A stretch of DNA of 64,000 nt, taken from assembly GCF_000429705.1 (NCBI RefSeq), contig NZ_KE386942.1, forward strand, positions 141,241 through 205,240, in the 5' to 3' direction. Under the pieces are notes generated by a model. It was not told the DNA's origin. It saw nothing but the letters and a program-made list of their open reading frames with translations, and did no database searches. A program made the translations under genes and the position numbers. The DNA is from Alteribacter aurantiacus DSM 18675. GTDB lineage: Bacteria > Bacillota > Bacilli > Bacillales > Salisediminibacteriaceae. This document shows positions 8,454 to 16,272 of the stretch, piece after piece. How positions within the stretch are numbered: the first letter of the stretch is position 1; each line of letters begins with the position of its first letter.

Positions 8454-9174
8454 ACCCTACTTGCCTAACCTGAAAGTACATGCAGAAGAATTACCTGACC
8501 GCTTTCTCGTATGCGGCGATCCCGGTCGGGCGAAAGCCATCGCCAACGAGTTAAAAGAATCAGAACAGCTCGCTTCAAATCGGGAATATCACCTGTACCG
8601 CGGTCGTCTTCGTGATGATACGTTTATCGGCGTTGCCAGTCATGGCGTTGGTGGCCCAGGCGCTGCGGTTTGTTTTGAAGAACTTATTCAAGGTGGCGTC
8701 CGGACGATCATTCGGGTTGGTACAGCGGGCTCATATCAAAAAGACGTTCCACCGGGGTCACTTGTGATCAGTTCTGCCGCCGTTCGCTGTGACGGATTAT
8801 CGAAACAACTCGTACCTGAAGGTTTCCCTGCCGTTGCCTCAAGGTATGTAGTAGAGGAGCTCAGACAGGCTGCGGACCGCGTTGATGCCGATATCGCAGA
8901 AGGCATCACTCTTACATTGGACGCCTTTTACAACGGGGTCGTCACCTTCCCTCATAACACCTACAAAGAAGCCGGTGTTTTGGCGGTGGAGATGGAAAAT
9001 GCAGCCCTCTATACGATTGCGACACTTAGAGGTGTGGAAGCAGGGGCAATTCTCGCTATTGACGGCTATGCTGATGACGATTTGCGTGAAGCTTACAACC
9101 CGGATACGGACTGGGTGAAACAAGCCGTTGAGGATGAAATGGGGATCGCGTTGGAGGCGATTGGCCAGTTGTAG
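8446..9174 (+). CDS. NP-I family nucleoside phosphorylase
   Basis: Protein of 242 residues in the PNP/UDP phosphorylase superfamily (PF01048). Visible signatures are the phosphate loop GDPGRA, the GGPGAAVCFEEL segment, RVGTAGSYQ and the nucleoside-binding VEMENAALYT. It starts inside the preceding gene (8-nt overlap), so it is translationally coupled. It would split an imported nucleoside into base and (deoxy)ribose-1-phosphate. Whether it prefers purine nucleosides, uridine or a methylthio-nucleoside cannot be read; the riboswitch makes 5'-methylthioadenosine-like compounds worth testing. Last gene of the operon. Confidence 0.85.
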   Translation: MTKPYLPNLKVHAEELPDRFLVCGDPGRAKAIANELKESEQLASNREYHLYRGRLRDDTFIGVASHGVGGPGAAVCFEELIQGGVRTIIRVGTAGSYQKDVPPGSLVISSAAVRCDGLSKQLVPEGFPAVASRYVVEELRQAADRVDADIAEGITLTLDAFYNGVVTFPHNTYKEAGVLAVEMENAALYTIATLRGVEAGAILAIDGYADDDLREAYNPDTDWVKQAVEDEMGIALEAIGQL

Positions 9175-9202
9175 GTGGGAGCGAGGTGGTGGGCTGGATT
9201 TG

Positions 9203-9268
9203 GAGAGCGAGGGTTAGGGGTTTAGTCGAGTTAACAACCTCTTTAATCAAATTAGATTCGAGTTAGCC
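9203..9268 (+). repeat. 21-bp-period repeat array (class A), irregular
   Basis: A full TTAGTCGAGTTAA unit at 9222 and a weaker TTAATCAAATTAG 21 bp later at 9243. A further TTCGAGTTAG core is offset by about 11 bp, and a weak GCGAGGGTTAG lies about 19 bp before the first. It lies just after the end of the SAM-riboswitch operon, in a gap of about 370 bp with nothing else but the terminator at 9450. Confidence 0.6.
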
Positions 9269-9449
9269 CTTCCCCCCACGAAGATAATAAGAAGCTCCTC
9301 TTTACTCACTTCCTTGTCTCTCTTTCTATGTTCTGGCAGTGTATTTGCGCGTTAACAATTATCAGGTTGGGTGGTCCTACTGGACTTTATGTTTAGATTA
9401 CATAAGTGAGTAATGGTACACGTATTGCTCGTACATAGTCTCTGCCCAC

Positions 9450-9478
9450 AAAAAAAGCCACACTTTCAAGGTGCGGGC
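9450..9478 (-). terminator. terminator of the small HTH / P-domain transcript
   Basis: An imperfect stem (GCCACAC with GTGCGGGC) followed by seven T on the minus strand, about 65 nt beyond the stop of the small HTH gene. Confidence 0.6.
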
Positions 9479-9541
9479 CTCTTTTATGCTAATTAGTTAT
9501 CACGTTTTCTTTTATTACTGTCCAGCTAAGTTTAAGAATCG

Positions 9542-9670
9542 TTACTTTGCTCTTACCGTCTTCACATTTTCTTTAGGAAAACTGAATTTCTTTGCAATCC
9601 CACTGTCTGTTAGTTTCGGATACTTATCTATCACTTTTCTAATTTTTTTTTCCATTTTTGGATCCATCAT
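9542..9670 (-). CDS. small helix-turn-helix-like protein, 42 residues
   Basis: A short frame that begins MMDPKMEKKIRK behind a GGGGAG site and continues through DKYPKLTDSGIAKKF to FPKENVKTVRAK. The spacing of these two helices (LTDSGIAKKF, then KENVKTVR) looks like a bare helix-turn-helix, so DNA binding is plausible. It starts 15 nt after the stop of the P-domain gene on the same strand and is followed by a terminator, so the two are probably co-transcribed. No family is assigned with certainty. Confidence 0.6.
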   Translation of the reverse strand: MMDPKMEKKIRKVIDKYPKLTDSGIAKKFSFPKENVKTVRAK

Positions 9671-9684
9671 TTCACTCCCCTAAA

Positions 9685-10191
9685 TTAAAGTAGTGTGGTG
9701 ATCGTAAGTGTCCAGCCGCCAGCCATAACCCCAACGTCTCCACCTGCATCATCAAATGCAAACAGTTGCCAAGTGCCGTTCGGGCTTACTCCGTTAAAAA
9801 TACTTAATTCCTCTTGAGGTGCTGGTGGTGGAAAAATTGGATAGTTGCTTACGAGGTAGGTGCCGCTCACAATTTGATCATCATCTGGCAATGGTTCATT
9901 GGCATCATCGTCAAACGTTATCGTAACATTATTTATTTCATCAGAGCCCCCCGCATCCCCCATCAGTCTTAACGATTGACCATTAGGTGATACGAGTAAA
10001 AGAAAGATATCATCAGGAAAGGTATGCGAAAGATCATTTAAGGTAACAGTCACCTTGATGATTGTTCCTGGCATGTTCACGTTTATTTCTGATGGATAGG
10101 GAGATGCAATCCCTTCCCCCGACTCTTGGTCCACTGGAATAAGAATCGGAGTGTCATTCGTAAAAGATTCAATTAATGTTGTAATACCCAT
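9685..10191 (-). CDS. stand-alone P/Homo B domain protein
   Basis: Protein of 168 residues that is essentially one P domain (PF01483, proprotein convertase P domain): the NDLSHTFPDDIFLLLVSPNG strand region and the closing FNGVSPNGTWQLFAFDDAGG and GWTLTI. P domains normally follow a subtilisin or other protease domain and help folding or binding. No protease and no signal peptide are present. It is highly acidic. The function is unknown; a regulatory, surface or spore-associated role is possible. Upstream, toward hutH, is a 350-bp gap with a class B repeat array. Confidence 0.75.
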   Translation of the reverse strand: MGITTLIESFTNDTPILIPVDQESGEGIASPYPSEINVNMPGTIIKVTVTLNDLSHTFPDDIFLLLVSPNGQSLRLMGDAGGSDEINNVTITFDDDANEPLPDDDQIVSGTYLVSNYPIFPPPAPQEELSIFNGVSPNGTWQLFAFDDAGGDVGVMAGGWTLTITTLL

Positions 10192-10394
10192 TTCATAGTT
10201 GCCTCATTTCTTTCTAAGTTAAGGCATCCTATTCCGTAAATCTATCACTCGTGAGGTGTTTTATATTTTTCTCATCAAAATGGTTGAGATACCTAATTGC
10301 CCCTATCATGTTTGGTCTATCTGCATAGGTGAATAAACCGATAGGGTCGCTTCTGGTCTCTTTTTCCATGTTATGAGCAGATGTATTTGAGCGA

Positions 10395-10511
10395 TTACCG
10401 GGTTGGAGCGTTGGATTCACGGCTTTGCTGTCCTCATTAACGGGTTGAGTGCTTCTTTTCACCGGTTGGAGCTACGGACTAACGGCTTCACTTCTTTTAT
10501 TTACAGGATAG
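10395..10511 (+). repeat. 21-bp-period repeat array (class B), six units
   Basis: Units begin at 10395, 10416, 10437, 10458, 10479 and 10500, exactly 21 bp apart, with core TTNACSGGTTG or TTNACGGCTT. The sixth is the variant TTTACAGGATAG. Identical architecture is seen at 36305. The bases just before it (about 10360-10394) resemble 9318-9358, which hints at a longer element with a conserved head. Confidence 0.85.
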
Positions 10512-10539
10512 TCCCCCTCACCCACTCCATCCTACTCCT

Positions 10540-12015
10540 TTACTCCCCCAACCACGCCGCCATCCGCTCAATATCTCGTGAAAAAACTCTGTCTTCTTTA
10601 ATAGAAGGAACCACTTTCCTACCCTCTTTATAATAACGGCGCGTCCGGTCGGCCATGAGCTTCACGCCTCGATGCTCCACTGCTTGCATGGAGCAAATCA
10701 TCTCAATGGCAATCACTCTTCTCATGTTTCCTACAATCATACGGGCATGCCTCGCGCCTGTTGTCCCCATGCTCACGTGATCTTCTTGGTTGGCAGATGA
10801 GGGAATCGAATCGACGCTTGCCGGATGAGCCAGTGTTTTGTTTTCTGACACGAGTGATGCAGCCACATATTGCATGATCATCGCTCCCGATTCAAGCCCC
10901 GGCCGCGGACTCAAAAAAGCCGGCAAGTCGTTTAGCTGCGGGTTTACAAGACGTTCGATACGACGCTCCGAGATGTTCGCCATCTCAGCCACGGCGATTC
11001 CCATTACATCCATGGCCAAGGCAATCACCTGACCATGGAAATTCCCTCCGCTCAATACCTTTGCACCGTCGTTAAAAATAAGAGGATTATCCGTTGCTCC
11101 GTTCATTTCCGTTTCCAACTGTTTTTTTACAAAACCAAGAGCTTCGTAGCTAGCTCCGTGCACTTGAGGAATGCACCGAAGAGAGTAGGCGTCTTGTACC
11201 CTCAGTTCTCCTTGACGAGTTACGAGTTTACTGTCTTTTACTATTTCTCGAATGCGAGCAGCCACTTTCGTCTGTTCCCCGTGACCACGGGCCAAGTGAA
11301 TCTGTTCATCAAAGGCGTCTACAATGCCCCGAAGCCCCTCCAATGTCATAGCCGAAATCAGGTCGGCACACGCGAAAAGCTTCTCTGCTTCGAGGTATGT
11401 GAGAGCCCCCACACTCGTCATCGCCTGCGTGCCATTAATAAGAGCGAGGCCCTCCTTTGCCCCTAACACGAGAGGCTTTAATCCTGCGTCACTCAGCGCT
11501 TTCGTTGCCGACACCTTCTGTCCGTTCACCCACACATCTCCTTCACCTAACAGGCCGAGAGCGAGATGAGCGAGGGGAGCGAGATCACCGCTTGCCCCAA
11601 GAGATCCTTGGGACGGAACAACCGGATGAATGCCGTGGTTTAAAAAAGCGATAATTTGCTCGACCACTTCCGGGCGCACGCCAGAAAAGCCTTTTAGCAT
11701 CGTGTTTACCCGAAGAAGAAGCATGCCTCTAGACACATCTTCAGAAAATGGCTCCCCAACGCCACATGCATGAGATAAGATAAGGTTTCGTTGCAAGGCG
11801 ACCACATCGTTCTTTTCAATCCGAATGTCACTAAACTTACCAAACCCTGTATTGATTCCGTAAACGGTGTCTCCGTTCGCAACGATTCTGTCCACCGCTT
11901 CACGGCTTTTCATGACTCTCTCCATCGCGTCTTGTTCCCATTTGACTTTCTCTTTACCGTTGACAACACGATCAAATTGCGGCAACGTCAAATGCTTCCC
12001 TGTTAAAATAACCAT
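10540..12015 (-). CDS. hutH: histidine ammonia-lyase
   Basis: Protein of 491 residues. Converts L-histidine to urocanate and ammonia, the first step of histidine degradation. The segment GSLGASGDLAPLAH holds the Ala-Ser-Gly that cyclises to the MIO cofactor, and NPLIFNDG and GNFHGQ are typical of the PAL/HAL family (PF00221). Length is normal. Unlike B. subtilis, where hutPHUIGM is one operon, this gene lies alone on the minus strand, about 5.5 kb from hutU. A hairpin with T-runs lies 43 nt upstream of its start. Confidence 0.95.
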   Translation of the reverse strand: MVILTGKHLTLPQFDRVVNGKEKVKWEQDAMERVMKSREAVDRIVANGDTVYGINTGFGKFSDIRIEKNDVVALQRNLILSHACGVGEPFSEDVSRGMLLLRVNTMLKGFSGVRPEVVEQIIAFLNHGIHPVVPSQGSLGASGDLAPLAHLALGLLGEGDVWVNGQKVSATKALSDAGLKPLVLGAKEGLALINGTQAMTSVGALTYLEAEKLFACADLISAMTLEGLRGIVDAFDEQIHLARGHGEQTKVAARIREIVKDSKLVTRQGELRVQDAYSLRCIPQVHGASYEALGFVKKQLETEMNGATDNPLIFNDGAKVLSGGNFHGQVIALAMDVMGIAVAEMANISERRIERLVNPQLNDLPAFLSPRPGLESGAMIMQYVAASLVSENKTLAHPASVDSIPSSANQEDHVSMGTTGARHARMIVGNMRRVIAIEMICSMQAVEHRGVKLMADRTRRYYKEGRKVVPSIKEDRVFSRDIERMAAWLGE

Positions 12016-12057
12016 GTTTCTCTCCCTACCTTTCTTGAAGCACCGAAATAAAGCATG

Positions 12058-12117
12058 AAAAAAGAGACTTGGTTCAAAAAATCAATCCGATTTTTCGTCC
12101 AAGTCTCTCTTGTTTTT
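12058..12117. terminator. hairpin in the hutH leader, possible attenuator
   Basis: A 10-bp perfect outer stem (12063-12072 with 12099-12108) and an inner AAAAATC/GATTTTT stem, with T-runs on both sides: six T on the minus strand toward hutH, and 12112-12117 on the plus strand. On the minus strand it sits in the 5' leader of hutH, the position where B. subtilis HutP antiterminates. No clear set of HutP NAG triplets was identified and no hutP gene is in the window. Confidence 0.55.
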
Positions 12118-12303
12118 TATCCAAATGAAGCCGATCATGGCTCATCACCTGTTCTGTTTTAGATTTTGTCATGCCGATTACGCATTCTCCTTTATTGTAT
12201 GAACATTCTGATATTCAGTCAACCTGAAGCGCTTTCTTTTCTCCAAATTGGTGGTGCTGTGCTATACTATTCGATGAATCGACAAAATAGGAGGAATTGC
12301 GCG

Positions 12304-13128
12304 ATGACAAACGTAACGTTAAATAACGGACTTAGCATGCCTCAGCTTGGCTTTGGTGTGTGGCAAGTGGAAGATGATCGTGCCGTCACGGCCGTCACAA
12401 ATGCTCTTAACACTGGCTACCGTTCCATTGATACAGCCATGATTTATAAAAACGAACGTGGTGTTGGAAAGGCCCTTCGCCAATCCAGTGTTCCACGTGA
12501 AAATATTTTCCTGACAACGAAAGTGTGGAACTCCGATCAAGGCTATGACGAAACGTTAAAAGCTTTTGACGAAAGTCTCGAGCGTCTTGGTACAGACTAT
12601 GTTGACTTGTATTTGATTCACTGGCCGACTCCTGAGTTCGATGATTACGTGGATACATACAAAGCCCTCGAAAAGCTTTATCATGACGGTAAAGTGAAAG
12701 CGATCGGCGTATGTAACTTTGATATCGAGCACCTCGAGCGTATTCTTGACGAGTGCGACGTGAAACCTGTATTAAACCAAGTTGAATGCCACCCTTATTT
12801 GGCTCAAAACGAGCTGAAGGCGTTCTGTAAAAAACACGACATTTTCGTTGAAGCATGGAGTCCTCTCATGCAAGGGGGCGACGTTCTTGAGGACAAGGTC
12901 GTTCAAGACATTGCCAAAGCCCACGATAAAACTCCAGCTCAAGTGGTGATTCGCTGGCACCTACAAAATGACTCCATCGTGATTCCAAAATCCGTGACCC
13001 CTTCACGAATCACAGAAAACTTCGATGTGTTTGATTTTGAATTGAGTGCTGATGAAATGAACGCCATCAACGAGCTTGACCGCGGTGAACGCAAAGGACC
13101 AAAACCTTCTGAAATGAATGTTAGGTAA
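12304..13128 (+). CDS. aldo/keto reductase
   Basis: Protein of 274 residues in the AKR family (PF00248, YvgN/DkgA-like). The NAD(P)H-dependent tetrad is visible: Asp in GYRSIDTAMIY with its Tyr, Lys in FLTTKVW and His in YLIHWP. The C-terminal IPKSVTPSRI forms the cofactor-binding loop. Reduces aldehydes such as methylglyoxal in relatives. ATG at 12304 is chosen for its AGGAGG site; the frame stays open upstream but has no other good site. Monocistronic, with its own terminator. Confidence 0.9.
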   Translation: MTNVTLNNGLSMPQLGFGVWQVEDDRAVTAVTNALNTGYRSIDTAMIYKNERGVGKALRQSSVPRENIFLTTKVWNSDQGYDETLKAFDESLERLGTDYVDLYLIHWPTPEFDDYVDTYKALEKLYHDGKVKAIGVCNFDIEHLERILDECDVKPVLNQVECHPYLAQNELKAFCKKHDIFVEAWSPLMQGGDVLEDKVVQDIAKAHDKTPAQVVIRWHLQNDSIVIPKSVTPSRITENFDVFDFELSADEMNAINELDRGERKGPKPSEMNVR

Positions 13129-13137
13129 ATATAGCGT

Positions 13138-13171
13138 AAGACTTGGAGAATTGATCTCCAAGTCTTTTTTT
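13138..13171 (+). terminator. terminator of the aldo/keto reductase gene
   Basis: A perfect 12-bp stem (13138-13149 with 13155-13166) followed by a seven-T run. Confidence 0.9.
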
Positions 13172-13262
13172 GTCTTTGGAGGGATTGTGGAAATTGCCTC
13201 TTCCTTTCCACTGGGGGGCGGGGAAAGCTACTCCGAGAGGTCAAACTTGACTTGAGGGGGTG

Positions 13263-13338
13263 CTAACTCGACTAAGTGCGAAACTAACTCGACTAAGTGC
13301 AATACTAACTCGACTAAACCTCAAACGAACTCAACTCT
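13263..13338 (-). repeat. 21-bp-period repeat array (class A), four units
   Basis: CTAACTCGACTAA (complement of TTAGTCGAGTTAG) begins at 13263, 13284 and 13305, and a weaker CGAACTCAACT at 13326, all exactly 21 bp apart. It occupies the gap between the aldo/keto reductase terminator and the next gene. Confidence 0.85.
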
Positions 13339-13423
13339 AACACTCTCTCCATCTTTTTCTTTGTGAAAAAAGCACGTTTCGTTGCATATACTTTACCACT
13401 CTACTTAAAGAGGAGGTAAACGT

Positions 13424-13801
13424 ATGGGCATTCGCTTTATCAAATCAGCAATCATCTATTTTGCCATCAGCGTGGCGATTGTGATGTACATGACGTTGAC
13501 CGGAGACACAGCCCCTTTTCACCTGTTTATTTACACCGCTCTGTTCGGTTGGGCCACACTCGCTTTAACAGGTATCATTTTTCACTTCTTCCCTAAAGCA
13601 GGAGAAAACAAGCTCGCACACCTTCATTTTTGGCTGTATAACGGGAGTCTCGCCTTCTTTTTGACCGGACATTTGCTCGACCTATTTGCACTCGATCTCA
13701 TTTTCCCCCTACTCCAAACAAGCATAACCCTACTGGCTGCCAGCACCTTCGTTTTTCTTTACAATGTGTACTTGAATGTGCGCAAAAGAAAGCGACGGTA
13801 A
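13424..13801 (+). CDS. small membrane protein, heme-copper-oxidase subunit I-like
   Basis: 125 residues with four membrane spans and histidines in or next to the helices (FHLFIYTALFGW, IIFHFFP, LAHLHFWLYN, FLTGHLL). The pattern resembles short proteins annotated as cytochrome oxidase subunit I-like in Bacilli and Proteobacteria. It is far too short to be an oxidase. Heme or metal binding is plausible but not shown. Good AGAGGAGG site, basic C-terminus (KRKRR). Confidence 0.65.
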   Translation: MGIRFIKSAIIYFAISVAIVMYMTLTGDTAPFHLFIYTALFGWATLALTGIIFHFFPKAGENKLAHLHFWLYNGSLAFFLTGHLLDLFALDLIFPLLQTSITLLAASTFVFLYNVYLNVRKRKRR

Positions 13802-13814
13802 TCCATCACTACTA

Positions 13815-14090
13815 TTAAAAGATCAGCCAAAACACCAAGTTAATGATCAACCCTGCAATCGCTCCAGTTCGCTTCGTTTCTTGGTTCAGGGAAGCGTTTT
13901 TCACCAACATCAACGCAATGAAAATCCCGAGTGGAATCGGAAACTCGTTAATCCAAAAGCTGAACCCGCCTAACAATATGTAACCTAAAAGTTTCAAATA
14001 ACCGTAGTCTTCATTTTCACTTTTCTGGTGCAAAATCAGCGCAGTGATCAACAACACCCCTAAGTGTAAAAAGTCAAAATGGATATTCAC
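13815..14090 (-). CDS. small membrane protein of unknown function
   Basis: About 91 residues from a GTG at 14090 with an AAGGGGGA site; a longer frame opens at 14150. Three to four hydrophobic spans, including LGVLLITALIL, LLGYILLGGFSFWI and IAGLIINLVFWLIF. No recognised family; it converges with the preceding gene with only 13 nt between stops. Confidence 0.55.
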   Translation of the reverse strand: MNIHFDFLHLGVLLITALILHQKSENEDYGYLKLLGYILLGGFSFWINEFPIPLGIFIALMLVKNASLNQETKRTGAIAGLIINLVFWLIF

Positions 14091-14312
14091 TGGTCCATCC
14101 CCCTTCGTTTTATCTATTGTTTCATATATTTGGTACTCTTTCACAAACAACGATTACGATACCACAACCACCAAGACCCATACAGCCTTTTTTCACCAAG
14201 TCCATGTATGGTTAACGGCCCATGCAAATATGAATCCTTTTTAGTAAGCCATATTCAAAAGCAGGACATCCATCGCCCCATCTCGAAACCTAACTCTCAG
14301 GAGGAGATGACT

Positions 14313-15743
14313 ATGCCAACTCTACTCATAGCCGACCGAGATCAAGAAGAGTGCCAAGGCATTCAGTGGTTGATTGAGCGCTCCACCCTTCCTTTTACAA
14401 ACACAACCACCGTTCATACAAGTGAAGACATGCTCACCACTCTTGATCAAGCCGTCCCGGACGTTTTAATCGTTGAACTCGATCTGCTCACGGAAACCAA
14501 CACGCTAACCAAGGTTCAAAGTCTCAACCATACAGCCATCATCGCCACCACCAACGAACCAACATACGAAAAAGCCCTACTCGCCCTTAAAATGCAAGCC
14601 CTGGACCTGCTCATCACACCACACACACCGACCAAATTACAGGCCTTACTAAAAACCGCGACCAAACAAACTCAATTTATTCAACGAACCACGAACACTC
14701 ACTCCGTCGTGTATGAAGACCTATTTGTGGAAAAAAACCATAGTCGTGCGTTTAAGGCGGTCGCCTTTGCCCTCTCGAACCCTGACTCGAACGTAAAGCT
14801 CTTTGACTTTTTACACGTACAATCGTATCCTGGACCGCTTTTTCCTCTAAGCGACTGGACCTTCACCTTAAGCACGCAGGAATCTTCATCTCTATTAAAA
14901 GAAGTACGACAGCTGGTTGAAAGGTGGCACGACCAATATCCATCTCTCCCACTAGCTGCCATTGTTCATACGCCGGAGTCACGTTGTGTGTCCGATCTTT
15001 ACAAGCAAACGAAGGCCCTGATCCCGATCACCTTCTATAAAGGGTTTACCCAGGTATACTCCTACGATCGTCCACTCGATTGGAAAAAAATTGATCCCTT
15101 TCTCACACCAAAAGAACAGCGGGAGTGGGTGGACATGCTCGCGCAAAAGGACACAAAAAAGGTCAAAGACTGGCTTTATCGACATTTTCTCAGTTACGAA
15201 AGTCCCTTCCCGGAGCCTCAACTCGTGCGGACCCGTTTGACGAGCATTTTAGCTCAAGTACGCCGTTACATGCGTACTTATCAACTCGATCGCGGCGAAG
15301 ACGAAACAGCCTATCAAAAGCTTTATGAAGCGATTTTGCACGGGCCGACCATTTCGACCATCGTGCAAGATTTGTATTTATTTATTCATTCCACCGTCAC
15401 TCATGAACCAGGAAGTATGGATGCAGTGGAACGGGGGATAGTGTATATAACGTCTCAATTGGAAGACCCAACCCTTACCCTCTTTAAAGTCGGTCAGGCA
15501 ATCGGGCAAAGCCCCGGCTATTTTAGCGAACAATTGAAGAAGCGCGAAGGTCAATCATTCCGTTCTTACTTGATTTCCGTTCGTTTAAAAAAGGCTGCGT
15601 CTCTCTTAAAAAATTCAACCTTATCAATCAAGGAAATCGCCCACACGTGTGGATTTATGACGAGCAACTATTTTACACGTGTATTCAAAAATCATTATGG
15701 CATGACCCCACGAACATATAGACATGCAAAAAGAAAGGTGTAA
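14313..15743 (+). CDS. AraC-family regulator with degenerate receiver domain
   Basis: 476 residues in the YesN layout: a receiver-like domain (about 1-115), a linker, and a C-terminal AraC HTH (about 375-476) with GQSPGYFSEQLKK and the closing GFMTSNYFTRVFKNHYGMTP. The receiver is degenerate: E55 stands where the phosphoacceptor Asp belongs (VLIVELDLL), and the usual KP motif reads TPHTP. It may therefore act without phosphorylation. No histidine kinase is adjacent. ATG at 14313 follows AGGAGG by 8 nt. Targets are unknown; the next gene follows within 4 nt and may be co-transcribed. Confidence 0.8.
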   Translation: MPTLLIADRDQEECQGIQWLIERSTLPFTNTTTVHTSEDMLTTLDQAVPDVLIVELDLLTETNTLTKVQSLNHTAIIATTNEPTYEKALLALKMQALDLLITPHTPTKLQALLKTATKQTQFIQRTTNTHSVVYEDLFVEKNHSRAFKAVAFALSNPDSNVKLFDFLHVQSYPGPLFPLSDWTFTLSTQESSSLLKEVRQLVERWHDQYPSLPLAAIVHTPESRCVSDLYKQTKALIPITFYKGFTQVYSYDRPLDWKKIDPFLTPKEQREWVDMLAQKDTKKVKDWLYRHFLSYESPFPEPQLVRTRLTSILAQVRRYMRTYQLDRGEDETAYQKLYEAILHGPTISTIVQDLYLFIHSTVTHEPGSMDAVERGIVYITSQLEDPTLTLFKVGQAIGQSPGYFSEQLKKREGQSFRSYLISVRLKKAASLLKNSTLSIKEIAHTCGFMTSNYFTRVFKNHYGMTPRTYRHAKRKV

Positions 15744-15747
15744 TTCG

Positions 15748-16263
15748 ATGAGAATCAGACAAGCGGAACAACAAGACGCCAGAGGCATCGCTCGCGTTCA
15801 TGTAGACAGTTGGAATGAAACGTATAAAGGCCTTGTCCCGGACGAAGTATTAGAAGGCAGAACCTACGAAAAGCAAGAACAGATGTGGCGTCGGGCCCTT
15901 TCCACCATCGATGGCGATCGGGCTATTTATGTAGCTGAGAACGACGGAGGCGAAGTGGTCGGTTTTATTACAGGAGGTCCAAACCGGATCAGTGAAGAGT
16001 TTGACGGATTTGACGGAGAGATTTATGCCGTATATGTCCTTAACAACGCTCAAGGGCAAGGGATAGGAAAACACCTCACCCACAACCTCGTCTCTTTTTT
16101 GCGAATAAAAGGATACGATTCGGTCATGGTGTGGGTGATCAAAGACAACCCCGCCGTTAAATTTTATGCACGACTCGGAGGGCGTCCAATCGGCAAACGT
16201 ACAGAAACGATGGGTGATAAAGAAATTGAAGAATTGGCATTAGGGTGGGATATTTCCGAGTAG
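15748..16263 (+). CDS. GNAT-family N-acetyltransferase
   Basis: 171 residues, PF00583. Begins MRIRQAEQQDARGIARVHVDSW, typical of YkkB/PhnO-like GNAT proteins, with acetyl-CoA loop NNAQGQGIGKHL and the C-terminal NPAVKFYARLGG. Substrate unknown. ATG at 15748 has an AAAGGTG site. Follows the AraC regulator closely and converges with the nucleoside hydrolase. Confidence 0.85.
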   Translation: MRIRQAEQQDARGIARVHVDSWNETYKGLVPDEVLEGRTYEKQEQMWRRALSTIDGDRAIYVAENDGGEVVGFITGGPNRISEEFDGFDGEIYAVYVLNNAQGQGIGKHLTHNLVSFLRIKGYDSVMVWVIKDNPAVKFYARLGGRPIGKRTETMGDKEIEELALGWDISE

Positions 16264-16272
16264 GTCCCCTTC

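Noticed and set aside
9471..9683. Plus-strand hydrophobic frame of 70 codons
   Set aside because: It is the complement of the small HTH gene, which has the better ribosome site and protein features.
10229..10462. Minus-strand open frame of 77 codons across the class B array
   Set aside because: It consists partly of repeat sequence, has no ribosome site and no protein-like pattern.
10395..10511. CRISPR array
   Set aside because: The conserved part is about 11 bp and degenerate, the period 21 bp is far too short for repeat plus spacer, and no cas genes are present.
12118..12200. HutP-binding NAG triplets in the hutH leader
   Set aside because: Several AG dinucleotides occur but not with the regular four-base spacing that HutP needs.
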